DNA of 29,346 nucleotides. Origin: an uncultured Bacteroides sp. Lineage in GTDB: Bacteria > Bacteroidota > Bacteroidia > Bacteroidales > Bacteroidaceae. Shown here piece by piece: positions 7,523 through 14,923 of the stretch. The notes under the pieces are model-generated. The model made no database searches. It had not been told where the DNA came from and saw only the letters and a list, made by a program, of their open reading frames with translations. The position numbers and the translations under genes were made by a program. Location of the stretch: assembly GCA_900551445.1 (NCBI GenBank), contig URWA01000035.1:1-29346 (forward strand), in the 5' to 3' direction. The first letter of the stretch is position 1; every line of letters begins with the position of its first letter.

Positions 7523-8275
7523 ATGTTAGAGATAAAGAATTTACATGCCAGCATCAATGGCAAAGAGATATTGAAAGGAATTAACCTGACCGTAAAGTCG
7601 GGAGAAGTTCATGCGATCATGGGACCGAACGGTTCAGGAAAGAGTACGTTGAGCAATGTCCTGGTGGGACATCCGGCTTATGAAGTGACAAAGGGTTCAG
7701 TGACTTTCGACGGCAAGGACCTGCTGGCCTTGAGTCCGGCCGACCGCAGCCACGAAGGACTGTTCCTGTCGTTCCAGTATCCGGTGGAAATTCCGGGCGT
7801 AAGCATGGTGAACTTCATGCGTGCGGCCGTCAACGAGCAGCGGAAATATAAAGGACTGCCGGCGCTGACTGCCAGCGAGTTCCTGAAACTGATGCGCCAG
7901 AAAAGAGAAATCGTGGAACTGGACAGCAAGCTGGCCAACCGTTCCGTGAATGAGGGTTTCTCTGGTGGAGAGAAGAAGCGGAATGAGATTTTCCAGATGG
8001 CCATGCTGGAGCCGAAGCTGAGCATCCTGGATGAAACGGACTCCGGATTGGACATCGATGCCCTGCGCATTGTGGCCGAAGGAGTGAACAAGTTGAAAAC
8101 GCCGGAAACCAGCTGCATCGTGATTACACACTATCAGCGTCTGCTCGACTACATCAAGCCGGATATTGTACACGTGCTTTACAAAGGCCGTATCGTGAAA
8201 ACGGCAGGTCCTGAACTGGCTCTGGAACTGGAAGAAAAAGGTTACGATTGGATTAAGAAAGAACTGGGAGAATAA
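7523..8275 (+). CDS. sufC: Fe-S assembly ATPase SufC
   Basis: SufC is the ABC-type ATPase that drives shape changes in the SufB-SufD pair; it is cytosolic and not a transporter. The 250-residue protein shows Walker A GPNGSGKST (34-42), the ABC signature SGGEKKRNE (147-155), Walker B LSILDE (166-171) followed by the SufC-typical TDSGLDIDAL, and the switch histidine in VITHYQR. All catalytic residues are present. The signature has Lys-Lys-Arg where transporters usually have QQR, as is usual for SufC. Stop and sufD start are separated by 2 bp, which indicates tight co-expression. Confidence 0.98.
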   Translation: MLEIKNLHASINGKEILKGINLTVKSGEVHAIMGPNGSGKSTLSNVLVGHPAYEVTKGSVTFDGKDLLALSPADRSHEGLFLSFQYPVEIPGVSMVNFMRAAVNEQRKYKGLPALTASEFLKLMRQKREIVELDSKLANRSVNEGFSGGEKKRNEIFQMAMLEPKLSILDETDSGLDIDALRIVAEGVNKLKTPETSCIVITHYQRLLDYIKPDIVHVLYKGRIVKTAGPELALELEEKGYDWIKKELGE

Positions 8276-8277
8276 GC

Positions 8278-9621
8278 ATGAAAGCAGAACAGCAATATAT
8301 TGACCTTTTCACGCAGTGCGAGGCGATGATTTGCCGGCATAGTGCCGAGGCGCTGAATGTGCCCCGTGCCAAAGCTTTCGCCGACTTTGAACAGCTGGGC
8401 TTTCCCACTCGCAAGCAGGAAAAGTATAAATACACGGAGGTGGGCAAGTATTTTGCCCCGAATTATGGACTGAACCTGAACCGGCTGGAGATTCCGGTCA
8501 ATCCGTATGAGGTGTTCAAGTGTGATGTGCCCAACATGAGCACGTCGCTCTATTTCGTGGTGAACGATGCGTTTGACAAGCATGTGCATCCTTCGGCCCA
8601 ACTGCCGGAAGGTGTGTATTTCGGGAGTTTGAAAGACATGGCCGAACAGCGTCCGGAACTGGTAAAGAAATATTACGGAAAGTTGGCCGATACTTCGAAA
8701 GATGCGTTGGCTGCCTTCAATACGATGTTTGCCCAGGATGGTGTGTGCATGTATGTGCCGAAGAACGTCGTAATGGAACGTCCGATACAGTTAGTGAATA
8801 TTCTGCGGGCAGACGTAGACTTTATGGTGAACCGCCGGGTGCTGATTATCCTGGAGGAAGGGGCACAGGCCAAGCTGTTGGTATGTGACCACGCCATGGA
8901 CAATGTGAACTTCCTTTCTACGCAGGTGGTGGAAGTCTTTGCCGGAGAAAATTCAGTGTTCGACCTGTATGAGCTGGAAGAAACCCATAACAGTACGGTA
9001 CGCTTCAGCAACTTGTATGTACATCAGGAGGCCGGAAGCAATGTGCTGTTGAACGGGATGACCCTGCACAACGGAACTACCCGCAATACGACGGAAGTTA
9101 CGCTGGCCGGAAAGGGAGCGGAAATCAACTTGTGCGGAATGGCCATTGCCGACGCGAATGAGCAGGTGGATAACAATACTTTCATCGACCACAAGGTGTC
9201 CGACTGTACCAGCAATGAGTTGTTTAAATATGTGCTTGATGACCAGGCTGTAGGCGCATTTGCCGGTAAAGTGCTGGTGCGTGAAGGTGCGCAGCATACA
9301 TCTTCCCAGCAGACCAACCGGAACTTGTGTGCTACCCGTGAGGCACGGATGTACACTCAGCCGCAGTTGGAGATTTATGCCGACGATGTGAAATGTTCGC
9401 ACGGAGCTACGGTGGGCCAGTTGGATGAGAATGCCCTGTTCTACATGCAGCAGCGAGGCATCAGTCTGAAGGAAGCCCGCCTGTTGCTGATGTTTGCATT
9501 TGTGAATGAGGTGATTGACCATATCCGCATGGATGCGTTGAAAGACCGCCTGCATCTGTTGGTAGAGAAACGCTTCCGTGGTGAACTGAACAAATGTCAG
9601 GGCTGTGCCATCTGTAAATAA
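8278..9621 (+). CDS. sufD: Fe-S cluster assembly protein SufD, with a Cys-rich C-terminal tail
   Basis: SufD pairs with SufB in the SufBC2D scaffold. The 447-residue protein has the right-handed beta-helix core sequence of the SufB/D family and the SufD motif EIYADDVKCSHGATVGQLDE; His375 here corresponds to the conserved SufD His (His360 in E. coli). It continues into the family helical end (FYMQQRGISLKEARLLLMFAFVNEVI). The N-terminal region (about 1-60, with FPTRKQEKYKYTEVGKYF) is typical of SufD. Unusual is the end: KCQGCAICK puts Cys440, Cys443 and Cys446 in a CxxCxxC pattern, which E. coli SufD lacks. It lies between sufC and sufS; 38 bp separate it from sufS. Confidence 0.95.
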   Translation: MKAEQQYIDLFTQCEAMICRHSAEALNVPRAKAFADFEQLGFPTRKQEKYKYTEVGKYFAPNYGLNLNRLEIPVNPYEVFKCDVPNMSTSLYFVVNDAFDKHVHPSAQLPEGVYFGSLKDMAEQRPELVKKYYGKLADTSKDALAAFNTMFAQDGVCMYVPKNVVMERPIQLVNILRADVDFMVNRRVLIILEEGAQAKLLVCDHAMDNVNFLSTQVVEVFAGENSVFDLYELEETHNSTVRFSNLYVHQEAGSNVLLNGMTLHNGTTRNTTEVTLAGKGAEINLCGMAIADANEQVDNNTFIDHKVSDCTSNELFKYVLDDQAVGAFAGKVLVREGAQHTSSQQTNRNLCATREARMYTQPQLEIYADDVKCSHGATVGQLDENALFYMQQRGISLKEARLLLMFAFVNEVIDHIRMDALKDRLHLLVEKRFRGELNKCQGCAICK

Positions 9622-9659
9622 AGGGACAGACGAATATAATTATATTTAAGCGAGAATTT

Positions 9660-10880
9660 ATGCAGTACGATGTCAACAAGATAAGGGAAGATTTTCCCAT
9701 CCTTTCACGGACCGTGTATGGAAAGCCGCTGATTTATCTGGACAACGGAGCCACGACCCAGAAACCTCGTTGTGTGGTGGAATCCATTACAGACGAATAC
9801 TATTCGGTGAATGCCAACGTACATCGTGGGGTACATTTCCTTTCCCAGCAGGCTACGAACCTGCATGAGGCTTCGCGCGAGACCGTGCGTAAGTTCATTC
9901 ATGCGCGCAGTACCTCGGAGATTGTCTTTACGCGTGGAACGACCGAGAGCATCAATCTGGTGGCTTCTTCCTTTGTAGACAGCCAGATGAAAGAAGGTGA
10001 CGAGGTGATTGTTTCAGTCATGGAGCATCACAGCAACATTGTTTCATGGCAGCTTCAGGCAGCCCGGAAGGGGATTGTGCTGAAAGTGATTCCGATGAAC
10101 GACCGTGGTGAACTGCTGTTGGATGAATACAAGAAACTTTTCTCGGAAAAGACGAAACTGGTTTCCGTGGCGCACGTGTCGAATGTGCTGGGTACCATCA
10201 ATCCGGTGAAGGAAATCATTGACTTTGCCCATTCACAGGGGGTTCCTGTACTGGTGGACGGTGCACAGAGTATTCCCCACATGACAGTGGACGTGCAGGC
10301 ATTGGATGCCGATTTTTATGTGTTCAGCGGACATAAGGTATATGGTCCTACGGGAATTGGTGTCCTTTATGGAAAAGAGGCATGGCTGGAGAAGCTGCCT
10401 CCTTACCAGGGAGGAGGGGAGATGATCCAGAACGTGTCGTTTGAAAAAACGACCTTTAATGAACTTCCTTTCAAGTTTGAGGCAGGTACGCCCGACTATA
10501 TCGGTTCCACCGCGTTGGCAAAAGCATTGGATTACGTGTCGGCCATCGGCATGGACCGTATTGCGGCCTATGAGCACGAACTGACCCAGTATGCGATGAA
10601 ACGTTTGAAGGAAATCCCGGGCATGCGGATTTTTGGAGAGGCGGAGCAGAAGGGTGGCGTCATTTCATTCCTGGTGGGCAACATCCATCATTTTGATATG
10701 GGCACGCTGCTCGACCGTTTGGGAATTGCCGTACGTACCGGTCATCACTGTGCGGAACCGTTGATGCATAGATTAGGCATTGAAGGCACCGTACGTGCTT
10801 CTTTCGGCTTGTATAATACAAAAGAGGAAGTTGATGCACTGGTGGCTGGTATTCAGCGTGTGAGCCAGATGTTTGCTTGA
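9660..10880 (+). CDS. sufS: cysteine desulfurase SufS
   Basis: SufS is the PLP-dependent group II cysteine desulfurase that takes sulfur from L-cysteine as an enzyme persulfide for the SufBCD scaffold. The 406-residue protein matches E. coli SufS (406 aa) so closely in length that key residues fall at the same numbers: Lys226 in FSGHKVYGPTG binds PLP and Cys364 in RTGHHCAEPL is the persulfide site. An AHVSN segment and the LVDGAQS motif complete the PLP pocket. The short loop around Cys364 is typical of group II enzymes that need a SufE or SufU partner; neither is encoded in this window. It is the last gene of the operon. Confidence 0.98.
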   Translation: MQYDVNKIREDFPILSRTVYGKPLIYLDNGATTQKPRCVVESITDEYYSVNANVHRGVHFLSQQATNLHEASRETVRKFIHARSTSEIVFTRGTTESINLVASSFVDSQMKEGDEVIVSVMEHHSNIVSWQLQAARKGIVLKVIPMNDRGELLLDEYKKLFSEKTKLVSVAHVSNVLGTINPVKEIIDFAHSQGVPVLVDGAQSIPHMTVDVQALDADFYVFSGHKVYGPTGIGVLYGKEAWLEKLPPYQGGGEMIQNVSFEKTTFNELPFKFEAGTPDYIGSTALAKALDYVSAIGMDRIAAYEHELTQYAMKRLKEIPGMRIFGEAEQKGGVISFLVGNIHHFDMGTLLDRLGIAVRTGHHCAEPLMHRLGIEGTVRASFGLYNTKEEVDALVAGIQRVSQMFA

Positions 10881-10906
10881 GTGAAGAACGCTTGAGTGAA
10901 AAAATA

Positions 10907-10957
10907 AAATCTCCCGGCTGGTTTTCCTGGAAAGGAAAATCGGTCGGGAGAGTTTTT
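10907..10957. terminator. bidirectional terminator between sufS and the aminopeptidase gene
   Basis: CTCCCG (10911-10916) pairs with CGGGAG (10945-10950), and TTTTCC (10922-10927) pairs with GGAAAA (10934-10939) to continue the interrupted stem. The plus strand then reads AGTTTTTA. The minus strand, leaving the left arm, reads ATTTTATTTTTT. It can therefore end both convergent genes. Confidence 0.85.
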
Positions 10958-10968
10958 ATATGGGTCTG

Positions 10969-12747
10969 TCAGCGGACAGCCATCGTAGCGTTTGCCAGCC
11001 ATTCTTTTTGTGCCTGAGGCAGGAACGGAGAAAGTGAGGTGTACACTTGCTGGTGATAGCTGTTCAACCATTCCTTTTCTTCCGGACTGAGCAATTCCGG
11101 CAAGAGCGGCTTGAGGTCGATCGGACACAGGGTGAGCGGTTCGAATTTGTAGAACTCACCAAATTCAGTCGTCTGGTCTTTGACTATCAGCATGGTGTTT
11201 TCTGTACGTACCCCGTAGCGTCCGGCTTTGTACACGCCCGGTTCGTTGGTCACTGTCATTCCCGGCAGGAGCAGGGCCGGCATGTGGTTCATGCGGAACT
11301 GATGAGGCCCTTCGTGTACGTTGAGGAAATGGCCTACTCCATGCCCCGTTCCGTGTCCGTAGTTCATGCCTGCCTTCCAGATGAACTGACGGGCCAGCAC
11401 ATCCAGTTGCGTGCCGCAAGTGCCATACGGGAAGTGTGCCATGGAAAGCTGGATGAATCCTTTCAAAATCAAGGTATAGTCTTTCTTCTGGTCTTCGGTG
11501 ACAGGACCCAGGGAGATGGTGCGGGTGATGTCGGTGGTGCCGTCCAGGTATTGTGCGCCACTGTCGAGCAGCAAGAATCCTTCCGGTTGCAGCGTGGCGG
11601 CTGTTTCTTCTGTCGCTTCATAATGTACGATGGCTCCGTGTGCCTGATAGCCGGCAATCGTATCGAAGCTGATGCCCTTGAAATCTTTCTGGGCCGCGCG
11701 GAAGGCATACAGTTGCTGGTCGATGGTGATTTCGGTTTCTTTCCCGCTCTTTACCGCCTCTTCCAGCCAGCAAAGGAAATTCACCATGGCCACACCATCG
11801 CGGAGCATGGCCTGATGGAAACCGGCAATTTCAGTCTCGTTCTTGATGGCCTTCATATATAAAACCGGAGAATCGTGGAGCAGGACTTTGCTGTGGAGGC
11901 TGGCTGCCTGATATAGTGCATAATTGGTAGAACCGGACAGTTGCAGGTTTTCTTCCTTATACTCTTCCAGATCTTGGGCCACCTGGGAATAGTCCTTGGC
12001 CTGTATCTGGTTCTCAGTCAGATAGCTGCGGGTCTCTGCTGTCAGCTTGTCGGGATGAATATAGAGGGTAGCAGCATCAGCCGTAATCAACAGATAGCCG
12101 ACGAAGACCGGGTTGCAATGTACGTCCGTGCCTCTCATGTTCAAGACCCAGGCAATTTCATCCAAGGCTGAAATCAACAGACCTTTTGCCCCTTCCTCTT
12201 TGAGAGCTTTTCTTATCCGGCCGATTTTCTGCTTGCACGGTTCGCCGCTGTATTCCAGAGGAAGGATGAAAGGAGGGTCGAGGGGCAGGGAAGGACGGTC
12301 TTTCCATAATGTACGGAACGGGTCGTCCACGGTTACCAGCTCCAGTCCGTATGATTGAAGAGCCTTTTTCAGCTGCATGGCCTCGGAGATGCTGTTGACC
12401 CATCCGTCAATGCCGACCTTTTCGCCTGCTTTCAATACGCTTCCCAGCCATTCGGCGATGGAAGGTGTTTCCGGCAGCCGGTCTTTAAACAAAGTAAGAC
12501 CGCTTCCTTGAAGTTGGTCGGCCGCTTGCAGGAAATAACGGGAATCGGTCCACAATCCGCCGTCGGACAAGGTGATGACCGCAATACCGGCAGAACCCGT
12601 GAAACCGGATATCCATTTCCGGCTTTCCCAATGCGCCGGTACATACTCGCCCGAATGAGGGTCGGTACTGGGAACAATAAAGGCAGAGATTCCCTCCGCA
12701 GCCATTTGCTTGCGTAAGGAATCAATTCTTTCAGCTATAAGATTCAT
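10969..12747 (-). CDS. M24B family Xaa-Pro aminopeptidase (aminopeptidase P)
   Basis: Aminopeptidase P removes the first residue from peptides with proline in second place. The 592-residue protein has the long three-domain layout of the eukaryote-like APP1 form: two creatinase-like N-terminal domains (about 1-150 and 160-310) and a C-terminal pita-bread domain. The five metal ligands can be read: Asp395 (LLDSGAQY), Asp406 (DGTTDITRT), His469 (GTGHGVGH), Glu502 (TNEPGVY) and Glu516 (RTENTML). Their spacing matches human APP1. No signal peptide is present, so it should be cytosolic. The ATG at 12747 has no Shine-Dalgarno sequence. It is a single gene, divergent from rpsU and convergent with sufS. 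Confidence 0.95.
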   Translation of the reverse strand: MNLIAERIDSLRKQMAAEGISAFIVPSTDPHSGEYVPAHWESRKWISGFTGSAGIAVITLSDGGLWTDSRYFLQAADQLQGSGLTLFKDRLPETPSIAEWLGSVLKAGEKVGIDGWVNSISEAMQLKKALQSYGLELVTVDDPFRTLWKDRPSLPLDPPFILPLEYSGEPCKQKIGRIRKALKEEGAKGLLISALDEIAWVLNMRGTDVHCNPVFVGYLLITADAATLYIHPDKLTAETRSYLTENQIQAKDYSQVAQDLEEYKEENLQLSGSTNYALYQAASLHSKVLLHDSPVLYMKAIKNETEIAGFHQAMLRDGVAMVNFLCWLEEAVKSGKETEITIDQQLYAFRAAQKDFKGISFDTIAGYQAHGAIVHYEATEETAATLQPEGFLLLDSGAQYLDGTTDITRTISLGPVTEDQKKDYTLILKGFIQLSMAHFPYGTCGTQLDVLARQFIWKAGMNYGHGTGHGVGHFLNVHEGPHQFRMNHMPALLLPGMTVTNEPGVYKAGRYGVRTENTMLIVKDQTTEFGEFYKFEPLTLCPIDLKPLLPELLSPEEKEWLNSYHQQVYTSLSPFLPQAQKEWLANATMAVR

Positions 12748-12865
12748 GGTGTAAATGATAAAATAAAATATATAAACCTGTCAGGCAAAAATAATAAATC
12801 TGCCAGAAAAGGCCTCTTCAGTGTGCTCTTAATCTTTGATTTTTGAATAAAATATTCTGGAAAGT

Positions 12866-12896
12866 TTTGTAAATAAAGAAAGTATGTGTAATTTTG
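12866..12896 (+). promoter_or_regulatory. promoter of rpsU
   Basis: TTTG (12866-12869), a 19-bp spacer and TAATTTTG (12889-12896) fit the Bacteroidota consensus. The -7 box runs into TTTTGCGCCGC, like the tRNA promoters in this window. A short inverted repeat, CCGCA (12899-12903) and TGCGG (12911-12915), covers the probable start site. The leader of about 50 nt to the rpsU ATG has no GGAGG-like sequence. The rest of the 203-bp gap to the aminopeptidase gene (12748-12865) is A-T rich and shows nothing further that I can support. Confidence 0.8.
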
Positions 12897-12950
12897 CGCC
12901 GCAAATTGACTGCGGAATAATTTAATAACAACATACTTAATTTTAAAAAC

Positions 12951-13142
12951 ATGATTGTAGTACCAGTAAAAGAAGGCGAAAACATTGAAAAAGCGCTGAA
13001 GAAATTCAAAAGAAAATTTGAAAAAACAGGTGTTGTAAAAGAACTGAGAAGCAGACAGCAGTATGACAAACCGTCTGTTTTGAAGAGACTTAAAATGGAA
13101 CGTGCGATTTACGTTCAGAAAATGCATCAGAACGAAGATTAA
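12951..13142 (+). CDS. rpsU: 30S ribosomal protein S21 (bS21)
   Basis: The 63-residue basic protein begins MIVVPVKEGENIEKALKKFKRKFEKTGV and has the arginine/lysine-rich KELRSRQQYDKPSVLKRLK body of bS21. In Bacteroidota ribosomes bS21 helps cover the anti-Shine-Dalgarno end of 16S rRNA, which explains why most genes in this phylum have no Shine-Dalgarno sequence. The region before this ATG is A-T rich without one. It has its own promoter and leads into the recombinase and raiA genes. Confidence 0.98.
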   Translation: MIVVPVKEGENIEKALKKFKRKFEKTGVVKELRSRQQYDKPSVLKRLKMERAIYVQKMHQNED

Positions 13143-13160
13143 TAATTTCACGAAACATTT

Positions 13161-13179
13161 GAATTATTGAATTCTTTTT
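13161..13179 (+). terminator. weak A-T-rich hairpin with T-run after rpsU
   Basis: GAATT (13161-13165) and AATTC (13170-13174) form a 5-bp stem with a 4-base loop, followed directly by five T. The stem is weak, so at most partial termination is likely. That would reduce transcription of the recombinase and raiA relative to rpsU. Confidence 0.3.
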
Positions 13180-13215
13180 CATAAATTCGTTGCTGAGAAT
13201 AAAAGCGATGTCTCT

Positions 13216-14097
13216 ATGTGGAAAGATTCTTTTCTGAAGTATCTTCTTTTCGAAAGGAACTATTCGGAGAAAACGATTATAAGTTACGGAACAGATCTGG
13301 ACGAATTTGAAGCATATTTCAAAGGGGTGGATGAGGAGCTTGATTTCGCAAAAGTGGATGCCGATTTAATCCGTGGATGGGTACTCTCATTGATGGAAGA
13401 CGGTTGCGCGGAAACAACGGTGAACAGGAAACTGAGTTCGCTCCGGTCATTTTATCGCTATCTGTTACGCCAGAAGGCGGTAGCGGTGGACCCGGCTGCA
13501 AAAGTAGTCGGACCGAAGAAAAAGAAACCATTGCCGGTTTTCTTGAGGGATGAAGATATGGATTCGTTGCTTGAAGAAAAAGGCTTTGCGCAGACTTTTG
13601 AAGGAGTCCGTGACAGAACGATGTTGGAGGTGTTTTATTCAACGGGTATTCGTCGGGCGGAATTGATTGCTTTGAAAGATGCGGATGTGGATTTTTCTTC
13701 CTCAGTGATAAAGGTGACGGGGAAAAGAAATAAACAACGCCTGATTCCTTTTGGGGTGAGGTTGAAAGAGGTGCTGGAGTCTTATCTGGCAGCAAGAAAT
13801 CGTTTTTATGCAGGGGAGTGCGGGACATTTTTTATCCGGAAAAAAGGAGAACCTTTGTCTCCGTCGTCTGTAAATTATATTGTGAAGCGATACCTGTCGA
13901 AGGTGGTGACGCTGAAGAAGAAAAGCCCACATGTGCTGCGGCATACTTTCGCAACCACGATGCTGAATCATCATGCAGAACTGGAAGCCGTGAAGGAGCT
14001 GCTGGGGCATGAGAGTTTGACTACCACTGAAGTGTACACACATACTACCTTTGAGGAGTTAAAACAAGTTTATGAACAAGCTCATCCTAGAGCGTAA
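13216..14097 (+). CDS. XerC/XerD-type tyrosine recombinase
   Basis: The 293-residue protein has the length of XerC/XerD (about 298 aa), which resolve chromosome dimers at dif sites. The N-terminal SAM-like DNA-binding domain covers about 1-90. The catalytic domain holds all active-site residues: Arg146 (TGIRRAEL), Lys170 (TGKRNK), His239 and Arg242 (HVLRHTFAT), His265 (LLGHESL) and Tyr274 (TEVYTHTT). This, and its place inside a ribosomal operon without any direct repeats or att-like sites, favours a housekeeping Xer protein over a mobile-element integrase. XerC or XerD cannot be decided by eye. An ATG at 13208 is in another frame. The 3' end overlaps nothing, and raiA starts 16 bp later. Confidence 0.9.
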   Translation: MWKDSFLKYLLFERNYSEKTIISYGTDLDEFEAYFKGVDEELDFAKVDADLIRGWVLSLMEDGCAETTVNRKLSSLRSFYRYLLRQKAVAVDPAAKVVGPKKKKPLPVFLRDEDMDSLLEEKGFAQTFEGVRDRTMLEVFYSTGIRRAELIALKDADVDFSSSVIKVTGKRNKQRLIPFGVRLKEVLESYLAARNRFYAGECGTFFIRKKGEPLSPSSVNYIVKRYLSKVVTLKKKSPHVLRHTFATTMLNHHAELEAVKELLGHESLTTTEVYTHTTFEELKQVYEQAHPRA

Positions 14098-14101
14098 AGA
14101 A

Positions 14102-14108
14102 AAGGAGG
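14102..14108 (+). promoter_or_regulatory. strong Shine-Dalgarno sequence of raiA/hpf
   Basis: AAGGAGG sits 5 bases before the ATG at 14114 (the sequence runs AAAGGAGGTTTTTATGG). It decides the start codon of raiA and is exceptional here, because nearly all other genes in the window lack such a site. Confidence 0.85.
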
Positions 14109-14113
14109 TTTTT

Positions 14114-14413
14114 ATGGAAGTAAGAATTCAATCCATTCATTTCGATGCATCTGAAAGATTAGAGGCTTTTATTCAGAAAAAGGCCGAGAAGCTCGAGAAG
14201 TTTTGTGACAATATAAAGAAAGTAGAGGTGTCTTTGAAAGTAGTGAAACCTGAAACGGCAATGAACAAAGAGGCCGGTGTGCGTATTTTGGCGCTAAATT
14301 CAGAGTTTTACGCAGAAAAAGTAAGTGATACATTCGAAGAATCAATAGACGTGTGCATGGATGCACTGTCTAAGCAACTGATGAAAGCCAAAGAAAAACT
14401 TCAGGGAAAATAA
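14114..14413 (+). CDS. hpf: short-form ribosome hibernation promoting factor (HPF/RaiA family)
   Basis: The 99-residue protein MEVRIQSIHFDASERLEAFIQKKAEKLEKFCDNI... matches the short HPF/YfiA fold: a beta strand, the DASERLEAFIQKK helix, strands around VEVSLKVV and ILALNSEFYAEK, and a long C-terminal helix ending in Lys-rich KEKLQGK. Such proteins bind the decoding centre of idle ribosomes and protect or dimerise them. The long-form C-terminal domain is absent. I chose the ATG at 14114 because it follows AAGGAGG and the homologous domain starts there. An in-frame ATG at 14072 lies inside the recombinase gene and would add 14 unrelated residues. It shares an operon with rpsU. Confidence 0.92.
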   Translation: MEVRIQSIHFDASERLEAFIQKKAEKLEKFCDNIKKVEVSLKVVKPETAMNKEAGVRILALNSEFYAEKVSDTFEESIDVCMDALSKQLMKAKEKLQGK

Positions 14414-14430
14414 AAAAGTTGCGCAAATGT

Positions 14431-14460
14431 TTTGTAATTAAAAAATAATATCTAACTTTG
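14431..14460 (+). promoter_or_regulatory. promoter of the tRNA-Thr/Tyr/Gly/Thr-tuf unit
   Basis: TTTG (14431-14434), an 18-bp spacer and TAACTTTG (14453-14460) fit the Bacteroidota consensus. The -7 box runs into TTTGCAGCCGC. The last four bases of the box are also the start of an 11-bp inverted repeat arm (14457-14467), so promoter and hairpin overlap. Confidence 0.8.
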
Positions 14461-14503
14461 CAGCCGCTAAGTCGCGAAAAATAAGGCGGCTGCAAAGTTT
14501 TTT
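14457..14503 (+). terminator. terminator-like hairpin overlapping the tRNA-tuf promoter
   Basis: TTTGCAGCCGC (14457-14467) and GCGGCTGCAAA (14486-14496) are perfect 11-bp complements with an 18-base loop. G and six T follow (14498-14503). RNA coming from raiA contains both arms and should terminate. RNA started at the local promoter lacks most of the left arm. It probably separates the two units; whether it also attenuates the tRNA transcript is open. Confidence 0.7.
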
Positions 14504-14510
14504 AAATCTC

Positions 14511-14584
14511 GCCTCTTTAGCTCAGTTGGCCAGAGCACGTGATTTGTAATCTCGGGGTCGTTGGTTCGAATCCGACAAGAGGCT
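14511..14584 (+). tRNA. tRNA-Thr (anticodon TGT)
   Basis: A 74-nt cloverleaf: acceptor GCCTCTT/AAGAGGC, D-arm GCTC...GAGC, anticodon loop TTTGTAA (anticodon TGT), T-stem GTTGG/CCGAC with loop TTCGAAT, discriminator T. CCA is not encoded. The anticodon stem CGTGA/TCTCG has a T-T mismatch in its middle pair. It is the first gene of a four-tRNA cluster leading into tuf. Confidence 0.95.
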
Positions 14585-14625
14585 CGAAGAAAAAGAGGTG
14601 GTGTTAACCATCTAATTTGAGAGTG

Positions 14626-14711
14626 GGGCAAATACCAGAGTGGCCAAATGGGGCAGACTGTAAATCTGCTGGCTTACGCCTTCGGTGGTTCGAATCCATC
14701 TTTGCCCACCA
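14626..14711 (+). tRNA. tRNA-Tyr (anticodon GTA), CCA encoded
   Basis: A class II tRNA with a long variable arm (GCTGGCTTACGCCTTCGG region). Acceptor GGGCAAA/TTTGCCC, anticodon stem CAGA/TCTG around loop CTGTAAA (anticodon GTA), T-loop TTCGAAT, discriminator A at 14708. The terminal CCA is encoded (14709-14711), unlike its neighbours in the cluster. Confidence 0.95.
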
Positions 14712-14716
14712 AATTT

Positions 14717-14789
14717 GCGGAAGTAGCTCAGTTGATAGAGCATTAGCCTTCCAAGCTGAGGGTCGCGGGTTTGAGTCCCGTCTTCCGCT
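14717..14789 (+). tRNA. tRNA-Gly (anticodon TCC)
   Basis: A 73-nt cloverleaf: acceptor GCGGAAG/CTTCCGC, D-arm GCTC...GAGC, anticodon stem TTAGC/GCTGA around loop CTTCCAA (anticodon TCC), T-stem CGGGT with loop region TTGAGT, discriminator T. CCA is not encoded. It starts 5 bp after the encoded CCA of tRNA-Tyr. Confidence 0.95.
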
Positions 14790-14804
14790 CTCTTTTCTTC
14801 TTTT

Positions 14805-14876
<72 letters not shown>

Positions 14877-14923
14877 CGTGAAATTGTAAAGCTGATTATT
14901 AATCAAAATAAATAAGTAAAGCT

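Noticed and set aside
9622..9659. Palindromic A-T stretch (ATATAATTATAT) before sufS as an operator or promoter
   Set aside because: It has no TTTG elements and is short and purely A-T, which is expected in the A-T-rich leader that replaces Shine-Dalgarno sequences in this phylum.
12786..12793. Minus-strand TATTTTTG as promoter of the aminopeptidase gene
   Set aside because: The -7 box fits the consensus, but no TTTG is present about 19 bp upstream of it, and such A-T-rich matches are common by chance here.
13216..14097. Tyrosine recombinase as sign of a mobile element or integron
   Set aside because: It lies within the rpsU-raiA operon, has XerC/D length and active site, and no att-like direct repeats, cargo genes or base-composition shift surround it, although it is close to tRNA genes.
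14072..14113. Upstream ATG for raiA/hpf at 14072
   Set aside because: It lies inside the recombinase gene, adds 14 residues outside the family domain, and has no ribosome binding site, whereas the ATG at 14114 follows AAGGAGG.
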